NCBI GenBank assembly: GCA_964509335.1
Contig: CAZDXB010000013.1
Location: 19,935 to 83,934, forward strand
Reading direction: 5' to 3'
From: CAZDXB01 sp964509335
GTDB taxonomy: Bacteria; Bacteroidota; Ignavibacteria; Kapaibacteriales; UBA2268
Length of the DNA: 64,000 nt
The notes under the pieces are model-generated. The model was not told where the DNA came from, made no database searches, and was given only the letters and a program-made list of their open reading frames with translations. The translations under genes were made by a program, and so were the position numbers. This document shows, piece by piece, positions 26,370 to 35,878 of this stretch (position 1 is its first letter; the number at the start of each line of letters is the position of its first letter).

Positions 26370-26415
26370 TAATAAACGATTTTTTTGAAAATGTTAAATT
26401 TTGGAGGTTGGCAAT

Positions 26416-26703
26416 ATGAACCTGACTCCTTTGCACGACAGAGTGATTGTGAAGCAATCGGAGCCCGAAGAAGTAACTAAGGGCGGTATAATTATACCGG
26501 ACACGGCTAAGGAAAAGCCTCAGCAGGGCGAAGTAATAGCCGTTGGAAACGGAAGGATTAACGACGAGGGCAAAACGCTCCCCTTGCAAGTTAAAGCGGG
26601 AGACAAAGTTTTATACGGGAAGTTCGCCGGAACGGAAATTAACGTTGAAGGCGAAGAGTATATGATAATGAGGGAGAGCGATATATTCGCTATAATTGAT
26701 TAG
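26416..26703 (+). CDS. groES: Co-chaperonin GroES
   Basis: The 95-residue lid of the GroEL chaperonin. '[19 protein letters not shown]' at the start, the mobile loop '[19 protein letters not shown]' and '[19 protein letters not shown]' are classic. The ATG at 26416 is set by ggagg at 26403-26407. It is controlled by the CIRCE operator just upstream. groEL follows after 49 bases. Confidence 0.98.
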   Translation: MNLTPLHDRVIVKQSEPEEVTKGGIIIPDTAKEKPQQGEVIAVGNGRINDEGKTLPLQVKAGDKVLYGKFAGTEINVEGEEYMIMRESDIFAIID

Positions 26704-26752
26704 TATTTAAGAAATTGAAGTTGTTAATAAAATTAAACAAAAGGAGAGCGGT

Positions 26753-28405
26753 ATGAGTAAATTAATTAATTTTGATATTGAAGCGCGCTCAATGTTAAAG
26801 AAAGGATTAGACCAGCTTGCGGACGCCGTTAAGGTAACGCTTGGTCCAAGGGGAAGGAACGTAATAATAGACAAGAAGTTTGGCGCGCCGACTGTTACTA
26901 AGGACGGCGTAACAGTCGCTAAAGAGATTGAGTTAGAGGATCCGGTAGAGGATATGGGAGCGAGTATGGTTCGCGAAGTCGCTTCTAACACAAGCGACGT
27001 AGCAGGCGACGGAACGACCACGGCTACAGTTTTGGCTCAGTCGATATTTGCAGAAGGCATAAAAAACGTTACAGCCGGCGCTAATCCTATGGATTTGAAA
27101 CGCGGAATAGACGCTTCGGTTAAAAAGATTACCGAAGAATTAAAGAATATTAGTAGAGACGTGGAAGGCAAAAAAGAAATAGCGCAGGTCGGAGCGATTT
27201 CGGCGAACAACGACAAGACTATCGGCGACCTTATCGCCGGAGCTATGGAAAAGGTAGGAAAAGACGGCGTTATTACCGTAGAAGAAGCGAAAGGCACCGA
27301 GACGGAATTAGAGGTAGTCGAAGGAATGCAATTCGACAGGGGTTATTTGTCGCCTTATTTCGTAACCGACGCCGATACAATGGAAACGGAGTTAGAAGAC
27401 CCATATATTTTAATTTACGACAAGAAAATTTCAGCTATCAAAGACTTGTTGCCGATTTTAGAGAAAACTTCTCAAGCCGGTCGCGGTTTATTAATTATCG
27501 CCGAGGATATTGAAGGCGAAGCTTTGGCTACTTTGGTAGTTAATAAGATAAGAGGCACTTTGAAAGTAGCGGCCGTAAAAGCGCCCGGTTTCGGCGAAAG
27601 AAGAAAGGCTATGCTAGAAGATATTGCTATTTTGACGGGCGGAACGGTAATTAGCGAAGAAAAAGGATACAAACTTGAGAACGCCAATTTATCTTATCTC
27701 GGAACCGCCAAGAGAATCACGATAGACAAAGATAATACTACGATAGTAGAAGGCGGCGGCGAGAAAGAGGAGATACAGAAGAGAATCAACGAGATAAAAA
27801 CTCAAATAGAGAACACAACCAGCGATTACGACAAAGAGAAAATGCAGGAAAGATTGGCTAAGTTGAGCGGCGGCGTAGCCGTAATAAGAATCGGCGCCGC
27901 TACTGAAATGGAAATGAAAGAGAAAAAAGCGAGAGTGGAAGACGCTCTGCACGCTACGAGAGCCGCGGTTGAAGAGGGAATAGTTCCCGGCGGCGGAGTA
28001 GCTTACATTCGAGCTATGAATGTTTTGAAGGAGTTTAAAGGATTGAACAAAGACCAAGACGTTGGAATCAAAATAGTATTAAGAGCTCTCGAAGAGCCGA
28101 CGAGACAAATTGTTTCTAACGCCGGAGTGGAACCGTCGATTGCGATTAACGACATTAAGCAAAAAGAAGGCGGTTATGGTTTCAACGCCGCTTCGGAAGA
28201 ATTCGAAGATTTATTAGAAGCCGGCGTAATTGACCCGACAAAGGTCGCCAGAGTAGCTTTGGAAAACGCGGCTTCCGCGGCTGGATTGTTGCTTACGACA
28301 GAAGTAACGATTGTAGATAAGCCCGAAGAAAACGACAGCGAACCGCAAATGCCGCCGGGAGCCGGCGGAATGGGCGGAATGGGTGGAATGGGCGGAATGA
28401 TGTAA
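26753..28405 (+). CDS. groEL: Chaperonin GroEL
   Basis: The 550-residue ATP-dependent folding chamber. Landmarks are '[14 protein letters not shown]', the ATP loop '[14 protein letters not shown]', '[19 protein letters not shown]', and the flexible Gly-Gly-Met tail '[13 protein letters not shown]'. 'aaggag' 5-10 bases upstream supports the ATG. Co-transcribed with groES and followed by a terminator. Confidence 0.98.
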   Translation: MSKLINFDIEARSMLKKGLDQLADAVKVTLGPRGRNVIIDKKFGAPTVTKDGVTVAKEIELEDPVEDMGASMVREVASNTSDVAGDGTTTATVLAQSIFAEGIKNVTAGANPMDLKRGIDASVKKITEELKNISRDVEGKKEIAQVGAISANNDKTIGDLIAGAMEKVGKDGVITVEEAKGTETELEVVEGMQFDRGYLSPYFVTDADTMETELEDPYILIYDKKISAIKDLLPILEKTSQAGRGLLIIAEDIEGEALATLVVNKIRGTLKVAAVKAPGFGERRKAMLEDIAILTGGTVISEEKGYKLENANLSYLGTAKRITIDKDNTTIVEGGGEKEEIQKRINEIKTQIENTTSDYDKEKMQERLAKLSGGVAVIRIGAATEMEMKEKKARVEDALHATRAAVEEGIVPGGGVAYIRAMNVLKEFKGLNKDQDVGIKIVLRALEEPTRQIVSNAGVEPSIAINDIKQKEGGYGFNAASEEFEDLLEAGVIDPTKVARVALENAASAAGLLLTTEVTIVDKPEENDSEPQMPPGAGGMGGMGGMGGMM

Positions 28406-28427
28406 TCAGCGCCCTAAATTCAAATTT

Positions 28428-28470
28428 AAACGCTTCTCTTGAAACGCTCTTTCAGGGGAAGCGTTTTTTT
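28428..28470 (+). terminator. Terminator of groES-groEL
   Basis: A long stem, aaacgcttc...gaagcgttt, with near-complete inner pairing (ttgaaa/tttcag), followed by a run of eight T. It begins 23 bases after the groEL stop. Confidence 0.88.
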
Positions 28471-28527
28471 TATTTTAAAATTTTTTATAAATTGTAAAAA
28501 AGTATTTAAAAGACGCGGAGATTATAG

Positions 28528-29052
28528 ATGAGAACTATATTTTTATTTTTAGCGCTTTCAATCGTTTTGCTCGCTATATCTTGCGAGGAGACTTCAAGCC
28601 CGTCAAAAAGCGCGGTTAGAATGACTAAGTCGGAAATTATCGGTTCAGTGGGATTTTCTTGGTTTAACTACGAATGGAGTAAATATAATCCCAACGATAG
28701 CGTCGTTGGCGATATTGAAAGTTTATATGATTCCAGCGTTCATAAATTCTATATATTTATGATTCCCAGTTGTTCTTCTTGCGATTCTATTATTGCATCC
28801 CCAGTTGAGTTGATTAAAACTTTAGATATGGCGGGAGTTGCGGAAAGCAATTATATTATTTATTCGATGACTTCCACGAGCGCGAAACATCCTTTTGAAG
28901 ATTTGTTAGAAATAAATCGATTGCCCGCGGCTTTTCTTTTTCGCGATAGCGTTCCGGTATATTCGATTTTGGATACTTTAAAGTTTTGGCGCGAGAGGGG
29001 AAGAAATCTATACGTTGAAGAGGTTGTTTCCGAAGCTCTAAGAGCGAATTAG
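28528..29052 (+). CDS. Thioredoxin-like lipoprotein
   Basis: A 174-residue protein. The signal sequence ends at Cys19 ('LLAISC'), so it is probably lipidated. A redox-like segment 'FYIFMIPSCSSCDSI' places a CxxC (Cys82/Cys85) after a beta strand. Later 'INRLPAAFLFRD' resembles the cis-Pro loop and following strand of the thioredoxin fold. It may be a periplasmic thiol-disulfide protein, though it is diverged and the CSSC pair is not typical of TlpA or ResA. It is monocistronic, and its stop is one base from the stop of convergent mrdA. Confidence 0.6.
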   Translation: MRTIFLFLALSIVLLAISCEETSSPSKSAVRMTKSEIIGSVGFSWFNYEWSKYNPNDSVVGDIESLYDSSVHKFYIFMIPSCSSCDSIIASPVELIKTLDMAGVAESNYIIYSMTSTSAKHPFEDLLEINRLPAAFLFRDSVPVYSILDTLKFWRERGRNLYVEEVVSEALRAN

Positions 29053-29053
29053 T

Positions 29054-30910
29054 TTAAAAGTTCGGAATAAAAGTGGAACTTGTCGGAGTTTGCGAGTCCA
29101 GTTCGGACGAATCTTTTTCGGCGATTTGCTTTCCGTAAAGAGTGTCTAATTTAAAGTAATTCCATAGGAGTTTTTTGGCTATCGGCGCCGCTACTTCGCT
29201 TCCGTAACCTCCGTGTTCAATCATTACCGAGACGGCTATTTCGGGTTCGTCCATAGGGGCGAAGCATACAAACCACGAGTGGTCTTTGCCGACGTTTTGA
29301 GCGGTTCCGGTTTTGCCGCATACTTTTATATTTGGCAGTCGCGCGTTGGGCGCCGTTCCGCCTACTTTGTTTACGACTTCGTACATTCCTTTGCGAACGA
29401 TATCGAATATATTTTTTTCTATCGGGATATCTACCGAATCGTAAGCTACGAATTCGCGTTTATTCGTAAAATTGTTGTGGATTTGCCTAATCAAATGCGG
29501 TTGATACAATGTTCCTTTATTGGCTATAATCGCCGTATAGTTAGCCATTTGCAAAGGAGTAGCTCCAACTTCGCCCTGCCCGATACCGAAATTGGCAAGA
29601 TAGCCTTCGGGAATATTTTTTGAGTTAAATTTTTTTTCAGCCCATTCTATTGTGGGGAGAGTTCCGCTTTTTTCTCCCGGCAGGTCTATATGGGTTATTT
29701 CGCCGAAACCGAACATTTCAGCGTATTTCTGGATGTTTTCCAAGCCGAGTTTTAGAGCGATTTTATAAAAGTAAGTGTTGCAAGAGAATCTTATTGCGCG
29801 CCGGACGTCCACCGGTCCGTGCGCTCCGTGACATTTGAAATAGCGATATCCTAATTTGATTCCGCCCGAGCAATGAATCGTTGTGTCTTCGTCGATAATG
29901 CCTTCGTTTAAAGCCGCTATTGCCATTAGCATTTTCCAAGTGGAGCCTGGAGCGTATTTTGACATAATAGCTCTATGATACATTGGCGCGTCTTCGTCGG
30001 TCAGTAATTTTCTATATTGGTCTGTCGGTATTTTTCCGCTGAAAATTCTAGGGTCGTAGTCTGGCGAACTTGCAATCGCCAGAACTTCGCCGCTATTTGG
30101 GTCAAGAGCGACGGCGGCGCCTTTCCATTTTTCTAAGGCTTTTTCCGCTTCTTTTTGCAAACTTTGGTTGATAGTAAGGTAAAGGTCGAAGCCGTTTGAA
30201 GCGGGTATGTCGCTTCTGCCGTTGTCGAAGCTCGCCACTTTGACGCCGAATTTGTTGACGGAAACAAATCGCACTCCCTTTCTACCTCTGAGCTGTTCTT
30301 CGTAAGCTTTTTCCAACCCGGATTGCCCGATTAAATCTCCCGGTTGATAGTATCTCTTCCGTTGAAGTTGCTTGGCTGAAATTTCTTTGTTGTAGCCGAG
30401 CGCGTGCGCCAAGTCGCATTCCATATCGTATCGGCGTTTTGATTCGACCACTACGTCCACGCCGGTTAAATAATCGTTGTACTCTTCGATTAACGAAACC
30501 GTTTTGAAGTCTAAATCTTTGTATATTTTAATTGGAGTGAATTTCGAGATGCCTTTGTATTTGTTCAGTTCTTTTTTTATTTCTTGCGGTTCGATATTTA
30601 ATATTGAAGCCAAGAAGTCGATAGATTCTTCTTTGAAATCGCTTTTTACTATTGTTAACGCGAAAGACGGCTCGTTATGGACAATTAAATCGCCGTTTCG
30701 GTCGAACATATTGCCTCTGAAAGGCTCTATAATAACTCTTTTAATCGCTTGAGTTTCACTTTCGAGTTTATATACGTTTCCTTTTATGATTTGAAGGTAA
30801 GATAGTCGCATTAAGGATATCGCGGCGAATAAAGCGATAAACACCTTGAACAAAGTCTGTCTGGACTTCGCTCCGAATTTTTTTCTCTTTAACGTAAATT
30901 TTGCCGACAT
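29054..30910 (-). CDS. mrdA: Penicillin-binding protein 2 (elongation transpeptidase)
   Basis: A class B PBP of 618 residues for side-wall peptidoglycan synthesis. Order of parts: one transmembrane helix (~20-40); a pedestal domain with 'IEPFRGNMFDRNG' and the PBP2 signature 'GQSGLEKAYEEQLRG'; then the transpeptidase. It carries SxxK 'PGSTWKML' (Ser323, Lys326), SxN 'FSCNTYFYK' and KTG 'VCGKTGTAQN'. It is last in the nine-gene run from panD. The O-antigen ligase gene ends 5 bases before its start. rodA and mreBCD, its common neighbours, are not here. Confidence 0.95.
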   Translation of the reverse strand: MSAKFTLKRKKFGAKSRQTLFKVFIALFAAISLMRLSYLQIIKGNVYKLESETQAIKRVIIEPFRGNMFDRNGDLIVHNEPSFALTIVKSDFKEESIDFLASILNIEPQEIKKELNKYKGISKFTPIKIYKDLDFKTVSLIEEYNDYLTGVDVVVESKRRYDMECDLAHALGYNKEISAKQLQRKRYYQPGDLIGQSGLEKAYEEQLRGRKGVRFVSVNKFGVKVASFDNGRSDIPASNGFDLYLTINQSLQKEAEKALEKWKGAAVALDPNSGEVLAIASSPDYDPRIFSGKIPTDQYRKLLTDEDAPMYHRAIMSKYAPGSTWKMLMAIAALNEGIIDEDTTIHCSGGIKLGYRYFKCHGAHGPVDVRRAIRFSCNTYFYKIALKLGLENIQKYAEMFGFGEITHIDLPGEKSGTLPTIEWAEKKFNSKNIPEGYLANFGIGQGEVGATPLQMANYTAIIANKGTLYQPHLIRQIHNNFTNKREFVAYDSVDIPIEKNIFDIVRKGMYEVVNKVGGTAPNARLPNIKVCGKTGTAQNVGKDHSWFVCFAPMDEPEIAVSVMIEHGGYGSEVAAPIAKKLLWNYFKLDTLYGKQIAEKDSSELDSQTPTSSTFIPNF

Positions 30911-30915
30911 ATCCT

Positions 30916-32352
30916 TTAACTTTTCAATTTGATTTTTTCGTCTTTTACGTTTTTATCGACTATTCCGACAGCGGCGAAAGCGAAAGCTATTACGAAAGCT
31001 CCTTCTCGTTGCATTACTTGCGCCATCGTAATATCCGAAACAATCATACAAACTAGCGTCGTCAGCGCTCCCAAGCTAATAACCCTGAAAAATTCGTCGT
31101 CGATTTTCCGGGCGTATTTTTCGCTTTTAAACAAATAATAAAAGAAAGGGAAAAAATAAACAATAGCCAAAGGAATTCCAAAGTTTCTCGCCATATATAA
31201 GTAGCCGTTATGAATTATGCGGGTTCTTCTGGTTTGTCCCGTTAGGAAATTCCAAAAAGTAAACTCTTTAGCCGCTCCTGTTCCTCCTAAGGGATATTTT
31301 GATATTTGTCCGACAACTTTTTCGTATTCGTCGAGGCGCGCTTGCACTGAGACGTCTTCGGTTCCTTTAGAGACCGAGGAGAAACGCGATTCAACCATTT
31401 CGAGAAAAATTTGCGCTTTATCTTGGAAAACGAAAAGTCCCGTCGCTAATAGAGTAACTACGGCTATAGAAAAGTAGGAAAGATACCTTTTTCTTTGGTT
31501 TTTTTTCAGATAAAAAAGGATGAATATTATTTCGAATGCAATCAGAACCCAAAAAGTTCTCGAGAACGAAGTAACCAAGCCGGCTACAGCTATTCCGGTG
31601 AAAAGAATAAGAGCTATACTTTTTGAGAATTTTTTTTGATATAAAGCGAAGATGAATCCGATTAGCGCGGCGCTGGTAAAAAGCGTTTGGTTAATGCTTA
31701 TGCCGGTAATAAGTTGATAAGCGTAAACCACGTCGGATTGCATAGCGATATAATAAGTGTAAAAGTGCAATCCGGCGGTTACCGAAACGACGGCGAGATA
31801 TAGAAAAAGTAATCTCAAGAGATGTTTCTTTTCTGTAAAATACTTTCTGATTGGTAAATAGAACAAAGCTAAATATAAATTCGCGCATTCGCGTCCCCAG
31901 TAAAGCAAATTAACTCCGTTAGAGTAAGCGATTACGGCGTTAACGGCGAGTAGAGCGAAGAAGAACAAAAACGCTAAGTCGGCTTTATTTTGGACGAGTT
32001 TTTCTTTGTTTACCGCCAGCGACCATATAATCCAAATAGTTAAAGCTCCTAGATAAAAGAACGCCACGCCGATTTCAACGGGGGAGATTTCTTCGCCGCG
32101 AGCAAAGAAAAAGTATGGATTCATTGCTATAGTTAGATAAATCCAAAGACGGGGATATCTAATGATTAAGTAAACGGCGGCGATTGTCGCTATGATTCCG
32201 AATGATATAGCCGCCGATTCGCCGAGAGTTCCGAAGTAAATCAATCCCGCGGCGACAAATATTAACAACGCTGTCAAGTAAGCCGGGAATTTTGATTTCT
32301 CGGCTCTTAGTCGGTTAAAATTCGAGCTTAATGTGAAAGCTTCTTCGTTCAT
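30916..32352 (-). CDS. O-antigen ligase/polymerase family membrane protein
   Basis: A 478-residue integral membrane protein with about 10-12 predicted helices. It has the Wzy_C/WaaL-type features: a large periplasmic loop with 'VTSFSRTFWVLIAFE' before it, and 'RIIHNGYLYMARNFGIPLAI' containing the conserved His-Asn. Family members polymerise or ligate undecaprenyl-linked glycans at the periplasmic face. The gene is 6 bases after a Wzz-like chain-length regulator, which favours a polysaccharide polymerase. Substrate and exact activity cannot be read from sequence. Confidence 0.82.
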   Translation of the reverse strand: MNEEAFTLSSNFNRLRAEKSKFPAYLTALLIFVAAGLIYFGTLGESAAISFGIIATIAAVYLIIRYPRLWIYLTIAMNPYFFFARGEEISPVEIGVAFFYLGALTIWIIWSLAVNKEKLVQNKADLAFLFFFALLAVNAVIAYSNGVNLLYWGRECANLYLALFYLPIRKYFTEKKHLLRLLFLYLAVVSVTAGLHFYTYYIAMQSDVVYAYQLITGISINQTLFTSAALIGFIFALYQKKFSKSIALILFTGIAVAGLVTSFSRTFWVLIAFEIIFILFYLKKNQRKRYLSYFSIAVVTLLATGLFVFQDKAQIFLEMVESRFSSVSKGTEDVSVQARLDEYEKVVGQISKYPLGGTGAAKEFTFWNFLTGQTRRTRIIHNGYLYMARNFGIPLAIVYFFPFFYYLFKSEKYARKIDDEFFRVISLGALTTLVCMIVSDITMAQVMQREGAFVIAFAFAAVGIVDKNVKDEKIKLKS

Positions 32353-32358
32353 TTATGT

Positions 32359-33543
32359 TTACGATTGGCTTATTGTTTTATATTTATCCTTGAATTTTTT
32401 GTATCCGTCCCAGAGGACTAACAATATCGAACAAAGAACAAAAGTTCCGAAAACGAAACCTAAGACTATGAACGAGCGTTTTGGACGCGACTTCTTATCC
32501 GGCAATATCGGTTTGTCGAGGACTATTAAAGATTGGGTGTCTCTATTTTCTTTTATTCTGGCTTCTTCTAGCATTGGAACCAGAAATGCTTTAGCTTTTG
32601 TAAGAGCTTCTAGTTCCGAGGCTAATCTTACGTATTCAATTCCGACTTTCGCGGCTTTTCTCAGAGGGAAGTCGCCGGCAAACCCCGGTTCGTCCTTGGC
32701 TTCTTGTAGTCTTGTTCTGAGTTTTTCGACAAGAAGAGATTGGGCTTTCGTGTAAGAGTCGGAATCTCCGTATCGGTGTTTCATCATTTCCAGCATTGTT
32801 TCCTGTTTGATTAATTGAGATTTCAGGTCGGAATACGCTACGCTTATCGCTTTCGCTTGTTCTTCGAAGGCTATTAGGAAATTGTCTTCGGAATATTCGC
32901 TCAGCGAGTCGGCTAAATACTTGATAGTCGAATCAGTTTTTCTCAGACGCTTCTCAAGGTATTTTCTGTCGAGAGCGGCGTCTTTTCTGGATACTTCCAT
33001 CGCCAAATCGTTTACTTTTTCTAGATAGTAATTAACCATTTCGACCGCTCGGCGCTTGTCTTTGGAGTCGATGGCTACGGTGTAGTTTCCTTCTTTTTCG
33101 TAGGTAACTTCCATATTGTCGTCCAGCGCGCCGTAAATAAGCGAGCGCAGCGAATCGGGTATGTCGTATGCCTTAGCTAAATTGAATTTGTTAATCAAGG
33201 AATCCATTACTGTGCGGCTTTTCATAAATACGATAAAATCGTATTGTCCTCCGGGTTGTCCCGTTAATTTTGTCAATCCGAAATCTTGGAGCGCCGAAGA
33301 AAGTCCGCCCATCATATTGTCGAATAGAGAAGATTGCGTTTTCGCCGGCACAGCGTTTGCGCTGGCGGTGTACCAATTCGGCATTGAAAGAGTTAATACT
33401 ACGGACAAAACAGCCGCCGCAGTCGTAATAACGATAACGAACCATTTGTGTTTAAGCAATAGGGCGACAAAATAAATGCCGCCGGATTCTCTTTGGTTTT
33501 GTTCGCTTTTCAAGTTTGAGTTTATTGCTTCTTTCTCTTCCAT
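32359..33543 (-). CDS. wzz: Wzz-type polysaccharide chain-length determinant
   Basis: A 394-residue inner-membrane protein. The first transmembrane helix (~29-50, 'KWFVIVITTAAAVLSVVLTL') and the last ('FIVLGFVFGTFVLCSILLVLW') flank a large periplasmic, mostly helical domain with coiled coils (~165-330). The Wzz N-terminal domain and the 'PDKKSRPKRSFIVLGF' motif before TM2 are typical of polysaccharide co-polymerases. No tyrosine-kinase domain is fused. Placed directly before the O-antigen ligase/polymerase gene. Confidence 0.88.
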   Translation of the reverse strand: MEEKEAINSNLKSEQNQRESGGIYFVALLLKHKWFVIVITTAAAVLSVVLTLSMPNWYTASANAVPAKTQSSLFDNMMGGLSSALQDFGLTKLTGQPGGQYDFIVFMKSRTVMDSLINKFNLAKAYDIPDSLRSLIYGALDDNMEVTYEKEGNYTVAIDSKDKRRAVEMVNYYLEKVNDLAMEVSRKDAALDRKYLEKRLRKTDSTIKYLADSLSEYSEDNFLIAFEEQAKAISVAYSDLKSQLIKQETMLEMMKHRYGDSDSYTKAQSLLVEKLRTRLQEAKDEPGFAGDFPLRKAAKVGIEYVRLASELEALTKAKAFLVPMLEEARIKENRDTQSLIVLDKPILPDKKSRPKRSFIVLGFVFGTFVLCSILLVLWDGYKKFKDKYKTISQS

Positions 33544-33552
33544 ATTAGAACT

Positions 33553-35322
33553 TTATTTATTATTGTTTAACGGATTACTTAAAAACGGCGGATTGGGGAA
33601 ATCGGCTTCGATTGGGCGAATCTCTCCGTCCTCGAATAATATATCGGGCGTTATAACGGTCGAGCCGACATATTGTTTTCCGTTTGTAAAGTACGGCGAA
33701 GTTATAGACGGCGCGAGATAATTCATAACGTAGTATTCGTTTCCGACTTCTAAGATGTCCTTAAATGAATGCGGAGCGAAGCCGTTTGTTTCAAGTCCGC
33801 GAATCAATTCTCTTCTACCGTCGGGAAATATTTTGTATCCGACTAAAATCCATTTTTGCTTATCGTCCGACTTTATCTTGAAGGCGCCTCTTGTTAATCG
33901 ATTTAAAGTAGTGTATTGAATGTTTTGATTAAGTATTTTCGTTATGACAATGCCGTAATTAAGCGCTCTGTCTTTGCAAAGTTGTAATTGTCTATCAATT
34001 AGCTGTTCTTTAGTTTTTTGCTTGTCTTCTTCGCCGGGAAACAATTTGATAGAGCTGAGCATAGCCGCGCCGCCTCTGCAGTGCCCGTTTGATTCTAGTA
34101 CCCTTTTAATGGGAGTTCTCGACGAGAGCAAGTTTTTGAGGAAACCGTCTTTGACTAGCGTAACGTTTTCAGCCGGAACGCCTTCTTCGTCGAATTCGTA
34201 AGAGCCGATAAGAAAGGTTTCTTCAAATTTGTCTTTCCCCGGAATAGCTTTTACCGATAAGAATTCAGGCAGAACTCTACCGCCAATTTTAGTTTGAAAA
34301 GCGCCGTGGTCGTCAATTTCTCTAACGCTTTTCGGAGTGATTAGTTTTCTTTGCGTTACGAGGTTAGGCGCGAAAACCTGCGCGAAAATTTCCGCGGCGG
34401 CTTGCTTTTCGAAAATAATCGGACCGGAGTAGGCGTCAAATAACACCGGCGCTTTTCGAAGCTTTGTTAAACTAGCGGCTAGATTTCGCGCCGCTTTTAT
34501 AAGAGAATCTTGCGAAGGCAAATCGCCAGGGGATTTTCCGATAGCGACATAATGGTCGATTAAGGGCATTCCGTCTTTCGCTTGGGTCGCAACGACAATT
34601 TCTAATCCCGTATAGTTTTCGCGCTTTTTATAGCGTCTTCCCTCGGTGTTTAGAAAATAAACGGTTTCGGGAAGAAATTCCATACCTACGGTGGAGTATT
34701 CAATTTCCGGAAAATCTTTGAAAACTTCCGAGATTTCTTTTAGCTTGTTTTCGTATTCTTTTAGGTCGAATTCAGTTTTCGGGGCGATATATTCTATTTG
34801 TTTAGGAGGAAGTTTTGTGTAATCCGACGTCGTGTCTCTTCTGGTTCTGTTTTTTAGGGCGGCAAGTTTTTTCGAGTAAACTTCGGCGGATTGTTTGTAA
34901 GCGCCGTCTGTCGCCAGCCATAATTCTCTTCGAAGAGATTCGTAGCTCGGATTTAACGGTATTGGACGTTTCTGGAATTTATTGTCGCCTCCGAATCCGA
35001 AAAAGAAACCCATCGAGGAGTAATCTAAAAAGTTTGAATTGTCAAACTTATAATCGCCGACGCGCAAATCGACGTCCAGATAAGCGTTTTCTTCTTTGTC
35101 CGAATCGGTTATACTGCCGAGAGCCGAGTGAATTACGTAGCTTGTTTTAAAACTTATTTTGTATTCGATATAATATGGTTTCTTCAGAGATTCAAGCTCT
35201 AGTTTTTCCATAGAGCGGTCGAGTTCGTCGCTCATAGCGTCGAATATAAAATCCTGAGCGCCCGCGTGAGGATTAAGCGTCAGTAGAAAACTTACGATTA
35301 ATAATGATAAAATCTTTTTCAT
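33553..35322 (-). CDS. Exported TldE-like protein lacking the zinc motif
   Basis: A 589-residue protein with signal peptide ('ILSLLIVSFLLTLNPHAGA'). It is homologous along its length to the TldD-like protein two genes upstream: both have 'LDVDLRVGDYxFDNS', 'FLxTEGRRYKKRENY' and the C-terminal 'GLETNGFAPHSFKDILEVGNEYYVMN' type of ending. Where its partner has HEIFGH, this protein has 'AAAEIFAQVFAPN', so the metal site is gone, as in TldE/PmbA. Expected role: non-catalytic half of a periplasmic heterodimeric protease. Its ATG overlaps the stop of the PH-domain gene by 4 bases (ATGA). It is unusual that this family is exported. Confidence 0.8.
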   Translation of the reverse strand: MKKILSLLIVSFLLTLNPHAGAQDFIFDAMSDELDRSMEKLELESLKKPYYIEYKISFKTSYVIHSALGSITDSDKEENAYLDVDLRVGDYKFDNSNFLDYSSMGFFFGFGGDNKFQKRPIPLNPSYESLRRELWLATDGAYKQSAEVYSKKLAALKNRTRRDTTSDYTKLPPKQIEYIAPKTEFDLKEYENKLKEISEVFKDFPEIEYSTVGMEFLPETVYFLNTEGRRYKKRENYTGLEIVVATQAKDGMPLIDHYVAIGKSPGDLPSQDSLIKAARNLAASLTKLRKAPVLFDAYSGPIIFEKQAAAEIFAQVFAPNLVTQRKLITPKSVREIDDHGAFQTKIGGRVLPEFLSVKAIPGKDKFEETFLIGSYEFDEEGVPAENVTLVKDGFLKNLLSSRTPIKRVLESNGHCRGGAAMLSSIKLFPGEEDKQKTKEQLIDRQLQLCKDRALNYGIVITKILNQNIQYTTLNRLTRGAFKIKSDDKQKWILVGYKIFPDGRRELIRGLETNGFAPHSFKDILEVGNEYYVMNYLAPSITSPYFTNGKQYVGSTVITPDILFEDGEIRPIEADFPNPPFLSNPLNNNK

Positions 35323-35870
35323 TTATTATCCCTTTCTATGTTTTTATTATCTTTAAAAACTTTTTTCATAGCTTCTTCGAGTTCTTTTGGTTGTTGCGAA
35401 GTGAAAAACACTTTTCTGCCGTCTTTCATTACGAATTGCACGCCCGAATCGCCGGCGGCGACGTAGCCTTTTCCTCTTTTAAAGCCGTGTCTGATACCCC
35501 AGCCGCCGTATTCCAGCATTGGGTTCACTTTTCTAATTTCGAAAGATTGGATTTCGCCGACGCCAATTTTTTTAACTTTAAAATGGAAGGGCGCGAATCT
35601 ATAATAAAAGCCGTCGGTTTTTACTTCGATTATCAATTTGCTCGATTTAAACATATAGACTATGAAGGCTCCGAAGACAATAGCTATAAGCGCCGCCGTT
35701 AAGAACATTTCGGCGGATGTTTTCTCTTCGGAAAAATCTATTTGGAAGTAGTATTGAAGAACGATGCCGATAATAATAATCGTTAGCGGAAGGAGAGCCG
35801 CAAACAATACTAGTATCCAAAGGAATTTTTGGTTGAATTTCTGCGTTTCGCTATGTAGAGTTTCAATCAT
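35319..35870 (-). CDS. Two-TM membrane protein with bacterial PH-like domain
   Basis: A 183-residue protein. Two transmembrane helices (~17-39 and ~57-76) precede a beta-rich cytoplasmic or periplasmic domain of bacterial pleckstrin-homology type: 'KLIIEVKTDGFYYRF', 'GGWGIRHGFKRGKGYVAAG', 'GVQFVMKDGRKVFFTSQQP'. This pattern is common in uncharacterised bPH membrane proteins. It lies between the two TldD/TldE-like genes, 8 bases after the first and overlapping the second by 4, so it is very likely made with them. Function unknown; a membrane anchor or adaptor for the pair is one guess. Confidence 0.7.
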   Translation of the reverse strand: MIETLHSETQKFNQKFLWILVLFAALLPLTIIIIGIVLQYYFQIDFSEEKTSAEMFLTAALIAIVFGAFIVYMFKSSKLIIEVKTDGFYYRFAPFHFKVKKIGVGEIQSFEIRKVNPMLEYGGWGIRHGFKRGKGYVAAGDSGVQFVMKDGRKVFFTSQQPKELEEAMKKVFKDNKNIERDNK

Positions 35871-35878
35871 CGCTAAAT

